The position numbers were made by a program, and so were the translations under genes. Of a stretch of DNA of 64,000 nt, positions 1 to 10,816 are shown piece after piece. The stretch spans positions 37,368,519-37,432,518 of the forward strand of contig NC_088882.1 of the NCBI RefSeq assembly GCF_032884065.1, in the 5' to 3' direction. The notes below the pieces were generated by a model, which did no database searches, was not told the origin of the DNA, and saw only the letters and a list, made by a program, of their open reading frames with translations. Numbering within the stretch: position 1 is the stretch's first letter; each line of letters starts with the position of its first letter. This DNA comes from Artemia franciscana (lineage: Eukaryota > Arthropoda > Branchiopoda > Anostraca > Artemiidae).

Positions 1-1483
1 AATACTTTGGGGTAAAAAAAACCCTGGGCTATTTTTAACACTTTGTTAAAATAGCCCAAATATCAGATATTAAAATTCTAGGGTAAAAAAAACCTTATGC
101 CCGGGGTGTATATGGTTCTTATAGAAGGGATGCTTGTATAAACATTAGAGGGCTCCTTTGATTGGAAATTGAAAGTTCTAGTTTACTTTTAAAAAGCAAA
201 AAGAGACCAAAGGATAACTAGTTCCCCACACCCTTTTTTCACCAAACGCATCAGTGAAAATTTTTAATAACCATTGTATCAAAAATAGTTAAAGATCAGA
301 TAATAAAACTTTGGAGTCGACACAAATCCCCAGAGTCTGGGGGCAAGAGGTTTAAGTTATGCCCCAAGGGTATATAAGGCTTTTGTGTAAGGGAGGTTGT
401 ACAAATTTCACAGGTGGCTCATTTGATTGGAAATTGAAGGTTCTTGTTACCTTTTTATGAGTCATAAAGAATTGGGGAGTATCCCCCCGCTCCCCCACAC
501 ATACACATACACACCCTGTTTTCTGCAAATGCATCTAGATCAAATTTTGAGATTGGCAGTTTGTTTGAAATACTTCAACAATCAGATAACAAAACTTCAG
601 GGTCAGCATACCCCCCCCCCTTAGAGCCTGGGGGAAGGGTCGTAACTTATGCCCTTGGGGCATATAATTTTTTTATGGAAGAAGCGGTTATATAAACCTT
701 TGAGGGGACACAAATAACTAGAAATTGAAAGTTCTAATTCCCTTTTTAAAAGTCAAAAGTGATCCAGTTAAAACCAGACCCCTCTTAGCCCCAGTTAAAA
801 CTAGCCAATCCTCTTCCCAGATGCATTCGATTTAATTTTTTATATAGATATCTTGTTCAAAATAGACCAAAGTTAACATAACAAAAACTCCACAGATAAC
901 ACAGCCCACCAAAACCTGGGAGTAAGTGTTGTAAATTATGCCCCAGAGGTATATAAGGTTTTTATGGAAGGGGTGGCTGTATAAACTTCGGTAGGGGATC
1001 ATTCGATTGTAAATCGAAATTCCTAGTACTCTTTTTAGGAGTCAAAAGTGATCCGAGGGGCGAATTTTTCCCCAAATGCATCTGATCAAAATTTTGAGAT
1101 AGCTATTTTTTCAAAAATGTTTAAAGATCAAATGATAAAAACTCAGGGGTCAGCACAGTCCCCCAGAGTCTGGGGGAAGTGTTGTAAGTTATGCCCTGGG
1201 GGAATATAAGGGTTTTTTGTAAGGGGTAGTTGTATAAACATCTCAAGATGGCACGTTTGATTTGAAATAGAAATTTCTTGTTACTTTTTTAAGAGTTACA
1301 AAAGTGATTTGAAGGCGTATACCCCCCCCCCCACTCTCTCTTCCCCAAATGCGTCATATCAAAATTTTGAGATTAACATTTCGTTTGAAATATTCCAACA
1401 ATCAGATGAGAAAATTTTGGGGTCCACATACCCCCCCCTCCCCAAACACGTGGGAAGAGTTAACTTATGCCTTGGGGCCAAAT
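1..1483. repeat. R1 degenerate tandem repeat array, first block
   Basis: About five head-to-tail copies of a diverged unit of roughly 240-295 bp. Each carries the same landmarks in order: a 'taagttatgccc' block (near 353, 641, 932, 1189, 1462), a 'tataaggttttt' block, 'gctcatt..gattggaaattgaaagttctag', 'aagagtcaaaagtgatc', a run of 8-12 C, then 'aaattttgagat' and 'aataaaactt'. The small ORFs here run through C-runs and are not genes. No coding potential is seen. The same family recurs at 2480-3602, 28955-30690 and, inverted, near 35650-35790. Confidence 0.85.
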
Positions 1484-2479
1484 TGAATTGAATTTATTTA
1501 TAACCCATTATAATACACATGAAAAACGGAGTATAATGTGAATAAAAGAAAAGAGGAAAAATAAAATGACCTAACAAACTAAACGACACTTCATCTTATT
1601 TTAAAACATAAAATAGCAAAAGTAAAACATTCATTGTATCAAAATAGTGCTCCATGGGTGCCGACCAATTCTACTATTATAAGCTTCTATGCTTTTTCTG
1701 ATAGAAGCATTCGAGTCTATGATGCCGTATCTTTTAATGACCTAGGAGTTGCTTGACCATGGTGGAAGGGCAAGCAGGTATTTGGCATACCTAAAATAGA
1801 TTCGCCAAAGCTTCTTCGTCTCAGTTATCGTAAATGTACGCCAAAAAGGTGCAAGGTATAGGAAATTCGGAAGTGCAGAAGCATTGTAAAGTTTAGCTAG
1901 CAGTTTGCGGTTGAGTCAAAATTTGTTTGCTACCAAGCTCCCGTCTGAAGTTGCTGTTTGACGCTGGAAATGAAGGATCAAGAGCCTTCTAGCTGCTTTA
2001 AGAGTGTCATCAATAGGAAGCCCTAAATATTTCATTTGTGATTTTGGGGAAACTTGTACACCACCGAGATTAACAGTAAATCCTGCTCGGGTTTCACCGC
2101 AGTTGAACAGAACCACGTCCGATTCGTTTCTATTGAATGTAAGGTTAATCTTAGCATATCCTTTACTTAGAATAGCAAAATTTCTTTCGAAAAACTGTAT
2201 TGTTCGACTGGGGTTAAAAATATCATCTGCATAAGCGATAAGTGACACATCGGTACCTTTTAAAATGCAAGAAGGAACTGGGTTGGACTGGGCGTTCAGG
2301 ATACAGTTATTGAAGGGAACTGAAGAAATAAGGGCACCCTGTCTGACGCCTCGACGGACTGGAATAACGGAACGTGTTATGTTCCATCAGGTAGCCTGAT
2401 TCCAACATCAAGATGGTTATACATATCATACAAAGCATGAATAGCAGACATGTCAACTCCACGTTTATATAGCTCATAT
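1484..2479 (-). mobile_element. 5'-truncated non-LTR retrotransposon (RT fragment, 3' end)
   Basis: Read on the minus strand this is the 3' part of a LINE inserted in the R1 array. The reverse-transcriptase palm is visible: a VRQG-type motif B near 2350, then the catalytic Y-A-D-D box (about 2225-2236) followed by IFNPSRT, LNRNESDVVLFN-like and YLGLPID blocks. An open stretch of 110 codons covers 1916-2248. The reading frame is broken upstream by frameshifts and downstream in the C-terminal part (about 1640-1900). The 3' end reads ATAAATAAATTCAATTCAAT, a short pentamer tail that also occurs at the LINE end at 26518. It belongs to the same family as the fragment at 10283-10816. Dead copy. Confidence 0.8.
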
Positions 2480-3602
2480 ATAGGGGGCTCAAATGATTAG
2501 AAATTGAAAGTTCTAGTTCCTTTTTTGAGAGTCACAACTGATCTGATGGCAACCAGTCTCCCCTACCAACCCCAAAGCGTCAAGGCTCCAATTTTTTTTC
2601 TCCAGAGGCACTTCATATGCAAGGGATGGTGTTATAAACTTCGGAGGGGCTCATTCAATGAGAGATAATAATTTCTAGGGCCCTTTTCTAAGAGTCAAAC
2701 ATCAAGGGGCATCAGGCACCCATTCCCCCTCCTTTCCACGTTCTCTTCCCCAAACGCATCCAATTAAAATTTTGAGATGTCCGTTCTATCCGAAATAGTC
2801 AAGAGGTGAAGTAATTAAAATAATTATTCCTTGGGGGTTGACAAAATCTCTCACTGCCCCTAGGGCAAGGGCTGTACTTTATGCAAGTTGTCCATCGTTA
2901 ATATATAAGGTTTTAATCAAAGGAGTAATCGTATAGACTTCAGAAAAGGCTCATTCAATTTAAGTTGAAAGTTCTAGCTCCATTTTTAAAAGTCAAGAAT
3001 AATCAGATGGTAGGCGACCCCAATGCCTTTTTTTAAAATCCTTTTTATCAGAATTTTGATTTAGCTAATATGGCTACTGTTTTGACCCCCCCCCCCTCAG
3101 CACTGGGGAAAGGGCTGTAAGTTATGCTAGAAGCCTATTGTTAACATATAAAGTTTCTATGGAAGGTGTGGTCACATAGACATTGGAGGAAGTTCATTCA
3201 ATCGGAAATCGAAATTTATTGTGCCATTTTTAAGAATCGAAAAGTAACAAGCCTCCCCCCATCCTTGTGCCTTTTCCCTCAAAGGCATATTGTAAAAATC
3301 TTGAAATACGCATTTTGTTCAAAATACTTCCAAATTCAAATTTCTTTAACTTAGGAATTCAGAAAACCTGAGAAAGGATTGTAACTTATGTAAGTTTCCC
3401 ATTATTAGAATAAATTTTTTTTGTGGAAGGGTGGTCGTATTAACTTTGGATGGAGCTTGTTTGATAAGAAATTGAAACTTTTAGTTCCTTTTTTAAGAAT
3501 CAAAAGTGGTCTAGGGGTAATTAGCCCACACCCTACTTTCCCAAATATTGAGGTAGCCATTTTGTTCAAAATAGTTCAAAGGCCAAATAAATATGTTTCT
3601 GG
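2480..3602. repeat. R1 tandem repeat array, second block
   Basis: R1 units resume directly after the LINE insertion ('gggggctcaaatgattagaaattgaaagttctag') and continue for about four diverged copies, with 'ttatgc' landmarks near 2878, 3122 and 3386. The last unit passes without a break into the left arm of the foldback element at about 3603. No gene is seen. Confidence 0.8.
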
Positions 3603-5150
3603 GTTTGAAAATGGTTCCCCTCCAAGCCCCCGGGAAAATGGTAGTTGAGCTATGGAACTTGCTTATTGTTACTTTGATACATAGTTTACCTCGATACCTT
3701 GTTTACTTATATGTTTTCTTCACTTTGATACTTTGATGAAGATTTCGTGTTGAAAAAAAAATGATTTTTAAATAAAGTATTTTTTAAAAACTTGAAACTT
3801 TTTAGCAATCAAAAACGAAGAAAAATTAATTTAAAAAACTTTCCGGAAAATAAGTTTTTCAAAGAAAAGTAAAGCCCATATTTTACTTAAAATCAGCAGA
3901 TACAAATACTTGTTGAAGTTCAAACCAGAAACGACAAGAAATTACTATTAAAGAATAAATTAAAACCAAAACAAATAGAAATTAAATAAACAATCATAGT
4001 AAAAAAAACATACACCAAGTACTACTATAAATGAATAAACTACAAGAAAGTGCTATTAAAGATGAATGAAACCCTAAACAATTAGAAATTAATTAAACAA
4101 CCATTGTGTATAAATGAATAAATAGATCTTGATACGATTGAAACTTAAATTGAATATGCATGTCAAACTTGAAACTAACAAAAATCACTACAAACAAGAG
4201 TTTGGGTTTTGCCTCCTTCTCTACCCGTAAAAGTCTAAAACTTACTGCCTCATTGGCGCTTTACTGAAAACTACATGTGTCTTGGACAGTCTTGGAAAGT
4301 ACCGATAAAATCAAACTGAGTATTTGACGTATTATAATATCAACTATTGAAAGAAAGTCTATTCAAGATTTGATATTGCTGTAATTTTTGTTTTCATTTT
4401 CAACGCTGTGATACCTGGAAAAGAAAATATTTGTTATATAACTCATTTTCAGTAGAGCGCCAATGACGGAGCAGGCTTTAGACTTTTACAGGTAAGGAAG
4501 GGGGCACTATCTAAACTGCTGTTTGTAGTGAAACTATATTTATTTTAAACAGTCTTTGAAAGAACTAATAAAATTAAATTGAATATTTGATAAATAATGA
4601 TATGAATTGCTGAAAGCTCATCAACTTTGGTTCTACTTCAATTTTTATTTTCAATGTTGTGACAAGTATAAAAGACAATATTTGTAATATAATTCTTTTT
4701 TTTGTAAAGCGCCGATGACGCAGTAAGTTTTAGGCTTTTACAGTGAAAGAAGGAGGCAAAACCCAAACTCTTGGTTATAGTGATTTTTGTTAGTTTCAAG
4801 CTTGATCTGCATTTTCAATTTAAGATCACTCGTTTTAACTTTTATTTAATCATTTATATTAGTACCTATTGTATGTTTGTTTGCTATGACTTTTTATTTG
4901 TTTTGGGTTTCATTTATTCCTTAATAGTAATTTCCTGTAGTTTATTACTTATATTATTTAATTTCTGTTCTTTTTGGGTTTATTTTATTTTTTAATAGTA
5001 ATTTCTTGTCGGTTCTAGTTTGAATTTTAACAGGTATGGGTATCTGCTAATCTGAAGTTTAAGATGGGCTTTACTTTTCATTGCAAAACTTCTTTTTCGG
5101 AAGTTTTTTTTTTAAATTAATCACGAGTAATCAGAGACATCTTATTTAGA
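3603..5150. mobile_element. foldback-like element with long inverted arms
   Basis: The left part (about 3835-4270) and right part (about 4693-5125) are inverted, diverged copies of each other. Matching blocks include the 'tcaaacc/aga..cgacaagaaattactatta' segment, 'gaaactaacaaaaatcactac', 'gagtttgggttttgcctcc' and 'agtaaagcgcc.atgacg'. Between them lies a tandemly doubled unit of about 250 bp (about 4285-4510 and 4535-4760), each with 'cagtctt.gaaag', 'tttgataaataatgatat' and 'agagcgccaatgacg'-type blocks. No transposase ORF is visible. The 74-codon ORF at 4771-4995 is hydrophobic, AT-rich and lies inside the right arm, so I do not call it a gene. The structure resembles foldback-type DNA elements, but no target-site duplication was identified. 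Confidence 0.6.
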
Positions 5151-5686
5151 AGAAAAATTTTGACAGTGGTTCCAAAATTGTATTGTCATATCATCAGTGC
5201 CTTTACCCTACTTTATCCCTTTAAATCATTTTGAAGAAAAGATTGACGTGCGTGAAATTCTTTGTTTATATGCAATTTAGGGTATAGTATACATTTAATC
5301 ATTATAGAAGGGAGGAGATATAGTTTATTGATACTCCTGAACAAATAAGACATTTGAGAATTTTAGAATATTTTAAAGCAATTTTTAGAAGTTTGATTTT
5401 TTTTTTTTTAGTACTCCCTGTGGTGTTTCTTTTTGAAGACTGGGAATAAAGCTGTAATTTAAAGTGTTTTAGAATGTTCAATCAAATTATACAGAATTCT
5501 AAAACATTGGCAATATTAATAGACATAGAATAGGTAATAGATATACAAGAGGCAATATTACTTGTTTTATGATCTTTGCAAAAATATTAATCAATTTATG
5601 TAAAAATGCACAACCTCCCTCTTCCATAATGAACCTATGTGTAGCCCAAATAATATTTGGGCCACGGAACCAAATAGGGAGGAAAC
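5151..5686. other. intergenic, no gene seen
   Basis: AT-rich sequence without coding signal. One short block at about 5152-5180 (ending 'gacagtggttccaaa') recurs in inverted orientation near 23800, so part of this stretch is an unclassified dispersed repeat. Confidence 0.5.
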
Positions 5687-6506
5687 ACGCTCCTGGACTT
5701 AGATTAAGCTGATGATTTAAGCATATTGGATGAAAGTGTGAGCAAAATAAATGAGTTTTTAGAGCTTTTGCGAGTACAGGGTGCTAAAATAGGCCTGCAA
5801 ATTAATGTTAAGAAGACTAATTTATTAAGGCTAGGAATAAATGAAGATGAACAGGTGACATTAGGTAACGAAAAGATTGTTTCGCTTCACTCACCTTGGT
5901 AGTATTATTAATAAAGATGGTGGGAGCAGTGAAGATATTACAGTAGAATAGCTAAGGCTCAGGGTGTTTTTTTTCACAGCTAAAAAAAGTTTGGAAGAAT
6001 AGAAAGATAAGTCTGCAAACCAAGATTAGAATATTGGAAGCTACAGTGATGACACTGGTCAAATATGGCTCTGAAGCATGGGCACTCCGAAAATCAGATG
6101 AAAATTTACTAGATGTTTTCCAGAGAAATTGCCTACGGATTGTTCTGGGTACCCGGCTGACTGACCGTATTTCAAACAGTAGGTTGTACGAAAAGTGTGG
6201 TTCAATCCTGCTTTCTGGGGCTATAATGAAAGAAAGGTTGAGATGGCTAGGCCACATTCTACGGATGAAGGATGACAGATTACCGGAGATTGTCCTTTTT
6301 GGCCAACCGTCTGGGGCTACACGGAAAGTAGGTTGTCCTTGTCTGGGCTGGGAGGATGCCATAAATAAAGATTTAGAGGAAATAGGAACTTTCTAGGAGG
6401 GTGTAAAGAGGGAGGCTTTAAATAGATTAGGTGGGAGGAGGAGCATGCGTAGCTGTGTTGGCGTCAGGCGGCTTGGTGCTGCGGTGAGTTATTAGTAGTA
6501 GTAGTA
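5687..6506 (+). mobile_element. RTE-like LINE 3' fragment (RT end)
   Basis: The plus strand encodes the end of a reverse transcriptase. An A-D-D-L motif C lies at about 5708-5720, with the expected preceding Tyr codon replaced by a stop. LQINVKKTNLL and SLHSPW-like blocks follow, and a frameshift near 5905-5950 leads into a 120-codon open segment (6034-6396) with LVKYGSEAW, VFQRNCLRIVLG and RLRWLGHILRM motifs. These are characteristic of RT C-termini in RTE-like arthropod elements. The copy ends in a (TAG)n tail at about 6492-6506. The frame is broken by stops and frameshifts, so it is inactive. Its 3' end coincides with the left boundary of segmental duplication copy A. Confidence 0.85.
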
Positions 6507-6814
6507 TTACGACCTTATTTCGCGTCGTCGGTAGCCTCTTCATCGAAACTATTAAAAATATTTTTCTAAAATAAAAATTACTTCAGCGCTAAATTTGAAA
6601 AGATGTTTCAAAATATAACCCAAAATTTATAATATAATCAAGCTGAAGTTTTAGCACGATATATAACTTTGTCTTCAGTCTGAGAATATTATATAGTAAA
6701 AAAACAATTCATAACAAGTATGTATAACGAACTGTGTCTTTTAACCTGCTGAAATCGTATTTCACATATTTTGATCAGTTAAAATTGAATCTTGTTGTTG
6801 TTTTTACTTATATG

Positions 6815-6978
6815 AAAACATATAAGTAAACAAGGTATCGAGGTAAACTATGTATCAAAGTAACAATAAGCAAGTTCCGTAGCTCAACTACCATTTTCCC
6901 GGGGGCTTGGAGGGGAACCATTTTCAAACTTAAAGAAAAACATTTCATACATATATTACATTCAAAAGGTTTTTCTTC

Positions 6979-7043
<65 letters not shown>

Positions 7044-7119
7044 TACGGCTGGAGCAATACCAACATAATTTAGTATTGACATCTTACCTATATGGACTTT
7101 AAGACCCGAGTTTTTGATA
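6815..7119. repeat. direct duplication unit 1 with T62 tract
   Basis: This segment is repeated almost perfectly at 7479-7782 (period about 664 bp; one substitution seen outside the tract). Each copy contains a 30-bp R1 remnant, an antisense zinc-finger fragment, a T tract (62 here, 64 in the second copy) and the 'gtacggctggagcaatacc' block belonging to the segmental duplication. Confidence 0.85.
6929..6981 (-). pseudogene. antisense zinc-finger gene fragment, copy 1
   Basis: On the minus strand these 53 bases read T-E-E-K-P-F-E-C-N-I-C-M-K-C-F-S-L. They match ZNF-A at 13219-13271 (finger 6) with a single mismatch seen by eye. The fragment begins at the T tract and ends abruptly where it joins an R1 remnant. 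Identical to the copy at 7591-7643. No function is expected. Confidence 0.8.
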
Positions 7120-7592
7120 GGGTTTCATTCATCTTTAATAGCACTTTCTTGTAGTTTATTCATTTATAGTAGTACTTGGTGTATGTTTTTTTTACTATGA
7201 TTGTTTATTTAATTTCTATTTGTTTTGGTTTTAATTTATTCTTTAATAGTAATTTCTTGTCGTTTCTGGTTTGAACTTCAACAAGTATTTGTATCTGCTG
7301 ATTTTAAGTAAAATATGGGCTTTACTTTTCTTTGAAAAACTTATTTTCCGGAAAGTTTTTTAAATTAATTTTTCTTCGTTTTTGATTGCTAAAAAGTTTC
7401 AAGTTTTTAAAAAATACTTTATTTAAAAATCATTTTTTTTTCAACACGAAATCTTCATCAAAGTATCAAAGTGAAGAAAACATATAAGTAAACAAGGTAT
7501 CGAGGTAAACTATGTATCAAAGTAACAATAAGCAAGTTCCATAGCTCAACTACCATTTTCCCGGGGGCTTGGAGGGGAACCATTTTCAAACT
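7112..7592. repeat. inverted copy of foldback left arm and R1 end
   Basis: The reverse complement of this stretch reproduces 3603-4076 almost exactly, including the R1-to-foldback transition (reverse complement of 'cccgggggcttggagggg'). The two arms are separated by about 3 kb. Because the transition is native at 3603, the left position is the likely source and this one the inverted copy. Confidence 0.85.
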
Positions 7593-7640
7593 TAAAGAAA
7601 AACATTTCATACATATATTACATTCAAAAGGTTTTTCTTC

Positions 7641-7707
<67 letters not shown>

Positions 7708-7782
7708 TACGGCTGGAGCAATACCAACATAATTTAGTATTGACATCTTACCTATATGGACTTTAAGACCCGAGTTTTTGAT
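7479..7782. repeat. direct duplication unit 2 with T64 tract
   Basis: Second copy of the unit at 6815-7119. The T tract spans about 7643-7706. A minus-strand ORF here begins with a poly-lysine run coded by the tract and is not a protein gene. Downstream of 7782 the sequence continues in segmental duplication A ('cgaaattatatctca'), matching 50320 onward. Confidence 0.85.
7591..7643 (-). pseudogene. antisense zinc-finger gene fragment, copy 2
   Basis: Same 53-bp antisense finger-6 fragment as at 6929-6981. It again lies between an R1 remnant and the T tract. In minus-strand reading it starts with T-E-E-K-P-F-E-C and breaks off after F-S-L. Confidence 0.8.
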
Positions 7783-8165
7783 CGAAATTATATCTCACAG
7801 CATCTCTTGAGATAGATGGTGCTAGTTTCTGTTAATTGCTAGATGGGTAGCTATTCTTTGGGTTCTGTAGTTGTGAACGGTTCTTTGTCTATTAATTGAG
7901 CCAATAGCTCAGTGAGATTGCTACTTAATCATTCATGAGGAGCTGAAAATCTATGATAAAGAATGTCGACTATTGTGATTCTTTCCATTCCTATGTAGTG
8001 TAGGTCTTTCCAATTCCTATTCCACTCTTTTTGAAATTTTTCTTAAATTTTTCTTGCTATAAACTTTTTCTATTAAAATAAACCAAAATAAAAGTCGCCA
8101 TTTGGGCCAATCACTATAGTCACCTGAGTGCTAAGTCACCAATTAGTCAGAAATGACTAGGTAAT

Positions 8166-9350
8166 TCGGAAATTTGAAAAAATAAGGTATTTTCAACTTA
8201 CGAACGAATGATCGGATCTTAATGAAATTTGATATTTAGAAGGACCTTGTGTCTCAGAGCTCAATATTTAAATCCCGACCGGATCCAGTGACACTGGAGG
8301 GAGCTAGAGGGGGAAAACGGAAAATTGGAAAACGCTTAGAGTGGAGGGATCGGAATGAAACCTGGTGGGAAGAATAAGCAAAAGTCTTATATGCGTGATT
8401 GGCATAACCGGACCAGATCTGCTCTCCTTGGGAGAGTTGGAGAAGGGAGATTTCCAGTGCTTTACCGAGTTTGGTGCTTCTGGGCGTGCTAGGACGATGA
8501 AAATTGGTAGGCCTGTCAAGAACCTGTACAAACTGACTTGATAACAATCGTTTCTCTAATTCAACCATCTGGGGGGGGGGCTTCAGAAAGGGGAAATTGT
8601 GAAAATTGAGGTATTTTTATCTTCCGAATGGGTGATTGGATCATAATGAAACTTGATGTATAGAAAGATCTCATGTTTCAGATGCTCCAATTTCAATTTG
8701 GATCGGATACGGGGACATTGAGAGGTGGAGGGGGAAAACGGAAATCTTGGAAAACGCGTAGAGTGGAGAGATCTTGTTGAAACTTGATGGGAAGAATAAA
8801 CACAAGTCCTAAATACGTGGTTGACATAGCCGGACTGGATTCGTTCTCTTTGGGAGAGTTGGGGGGAGGGTGTTAATTCGGAAAAATTGAGGTATTTTTA
8901 ACTTATGAACAGGTGACCGGTTCTAGATACCTGATTGACATAACCGGCTGGATCCAATCTCTTTGAGTGGGTTGGGGGGGGGGGGGTTCTAGTGCTTTGG
9001 TGAGTTCGAGAATAAGTACAAATTCTAGATACGTGATTGATATAACCAGACCGGATCCGATTTTTTGGGGGGAGTTGGAGGGGTTTATTGTGTTTTCGCG
9101 AGCTCGGTGCTTCTTGACGTGCTAGGAAAATAAAAATTGGCAGGTGCGTCATTGACGTGCACAAATTGACTTGAGAAAATTTGTTTGCCCGATTCGACCG
9201 TCTGGGGGTCTGGAGGAAGAGGAAATCGTGAAAATTGAGGTATATTTATCTTACGAATGGGTGATCGGATCTTAATGAAACTTGATGTATAGAAAGATCT
9301 CTTGTCTTAGATGTCTTATTTTCAATTCGGATCGGACGACTATCTCATTA
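8166..9350. repeat. R2 satellite-like repeat array inside ZNF-A intron
   Basis: Diverged tandem units marked by 'ggatcttaatgaaatttgat' (near 8214, 8638, 9268), 'gaccggatccagtgacattg', 'ggaaaacgcttagagtggag', 'atacgtgattgacataacc' and G-runs. The same family fills 43915-45540 with a unit of about 287-290 bp. It interrupts the segmental duplication: copy B continues at the corresponding point into the exon starting at 50807. Its arrival removed about 145 bp, including the 5' part of that exon. The minus-strand ORFs (8254-8568, 8898-9164) are repeat translations, not genes. Confidence 0.8.
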
Positions 9351-9570
9351 GATCTGTAAAATCGCTTTGTTTTTCCCTTAATTTAAACCCCCCTACCCCA
9401 CCTCTAAATGTAGCTGCAAACCCATCTATGAACTCGATCTTACTCTTGAACAAAGAACAGCAAAATCGATAACTCTAGTACCGATTCTAATTTTAGGTTC
9501 TGACCTCGTCACAAGTAAGCATATTTTATGTTTTTTTTTCAATTTTTACCTCTTTTCCCTTTATTATCAG

Positions 9571-9675
9571 TGAAACACGAAGACAATCTTTTGGCTGATT
9601 CTCCTGGCATATCTGCAGATTGCAAACCTAGTTCTGGTCATATTAAACTGGAGTCACAAAGTGGCAAAGACAAAG
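9571..9675 (+). CDS. ZNF-A internal exon (equivalent of ZNF-B exon 3), truncated
   Basis: A 105-base exon flanked by 'ttattatcag' and 'caaag|gtatgt', entered and left in phase 1. It encodes V-KHEDNLLADSPGISADCKP, then a stretch ending I-K-L-E-S-Q-S-G-K-D-K. It is homologous to residues 91-124 of ZNF-B. The 5' part of the B exon is missing here, displaced by the R2 array; the acceptor used in B is gone. A new AG arises where B reads CAATGAAAC and A reads CAGTGAAAC, behind a long pyrimidine tract supplied by inserted DNA. The phase-1 frame is kept, and the junction creates V-K-H-E, another psi-K-x-E motif. Exons equivalent to B exons 1 and 2 are not found in this window, so the transcript start is unknown. 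Expression is not demonstrated. Confidence 0.6.
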
Positions 9676-9865
9676 GTATGTTTAAAGTATCTTGAGCTTC
9701 TTGTGTGTATTTGGATGTCCAAAATAATGAACTTTCAAGTTACTTCCTTTCAAATTGTGGCGGGGTATCAAACTTATATGTTTGTTGCATCTGGTCGTGC
9801 TGGTTGCATTTGGCAACCAGCCAAATGTAACCTTGCTTGCATTTGGTTAAAATGCATTGGTTAAC

Positions 9866-10278
9866 ATTTGGTTAAAAAGCGTCGTGGATAGTTTTAGTTA
9901 TTTGGATATTCAACTTTGTATCCCAATTAAATCCTTGAACAAAACGACAACCATGCCTTCATTTGAACCTCTCTAACTTTTGAAACTCACTAGAGCTTTT
10001 ACAGGACGTTACGGGTGTTTAACAAACGTCCCAGATAGTTTTAGTTATTAGGGTGTTAAATTTTTTTTTATCCCAAATGTTACTGGATGTTAACAAACTT
10101 CTTGGATGGTTCTAGTTATTAACGTATCAAATTTTGTACCCCAATTAAATCCTTGAACAAAACGACGTACCTTTATTTGCAACTGTTTTCAAACTTTTGA
10201 AACTCACTAGAGCTTTTACAGGACTTTACTTGACGTTAACAAATGTCCCAGATAGTTTTAGTTATTAGGATATCACGA
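9866..10278. repeat. minisatellite expansion in ZNF-A intron
   Basis: About two and a half imperfect copies of a block with 'cagatagttttagttatt', 'ccttgaacaaaacgac' and 'cttttgaaactcactagagc'. Copy B carries essentially one unit (about 51105-51235), so the array expanded in A. Confidence 0.7.
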
Positions 10279-10282
10279 TTTA

Positions 10283-10816
10283 CTTAATCTGAGCCGCCTC
10301 CTTCGCGGTTTAGAGGAGAAATCTATCCAGTTTCAAGTAGAATATGGAAAAATAGACTTTCAGTTTAATGAGGAGAAATCAGATGTGATGTTGTTTAATG
10401 CTAAGCAAGGGTCTGCTGTTGATGTTAGGCTGGGTGGTGCTACTGGTCGGTTTACCGAACACATAGTTTATTTGGGGATCCCTATTGGTTAGAGTCATCT
10501 GCAGAAACAGATCTCTTTAGCGTATAGCCGTGTTGTAGTTTATAAGCGTCAGTTTAATCGGCAGACTTTGGCCCATCTGTACAGTGCAATGGCACTACCC
10601 CATTATCTATATTTAAGTCCCTTTTGGAGGATATTCCAAAAGGAAGATAAGAAAGAATAGGTTTTGTCTTTTGTAGTTAGATATCCAAATGTTCTTTATT
10701 TTTCTTGGGTTTGTGTATTCTTTTGTAGTGTGTTTTCTGCTTTTTTATCTTATACTCCATTTGTTGCTTTTGATGGGAAATAAATATATACATACATATA
10801 CATACATACATACATA
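10283..10816 (+). mobile_element. 5'-truncated LINE (RT C-terminal part) in ZNF-A intron
   Basis: The plus strand encodes FNEEKSDVMLFN, RLGGATGRF, VYLGIPIG, FNRQTLAHLYSAMALPHYLY and SPFWRIF blocks. These match the post-YADD region of the element at 1484-2479, so they are one family. One in-frame TAG follows YLGIPIG and more stops occur downstream. The 3' end is followed by a (TACA/TATACA)n microsatellite at about 10785-10816. Absent at the corresponding place in copy B, so it inserted after the duplication or was lost from B. Confidence 0.8.

Noticed and set aside
2598..3650. Possibility that R1 C-run arrays are G-quadruplex regulatory elements or CRISPR-like spacers
   Set aside because: Units are degenerate along their whole length with no conserved repeat/variable spacer pattern; single C-runs per unit do not make a four-tract quadruplex.
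5952..6362. 136-codon minus-strand ORF
   Set aside because: Antisense of the RTE-like reverse-transcriptase fragment.
7458..7730. Minus-strand ORF with a poly-lysine run
   Set aside because: The lysines come from the T64 tract; the rest is an antisense finger fragment plus repeat.
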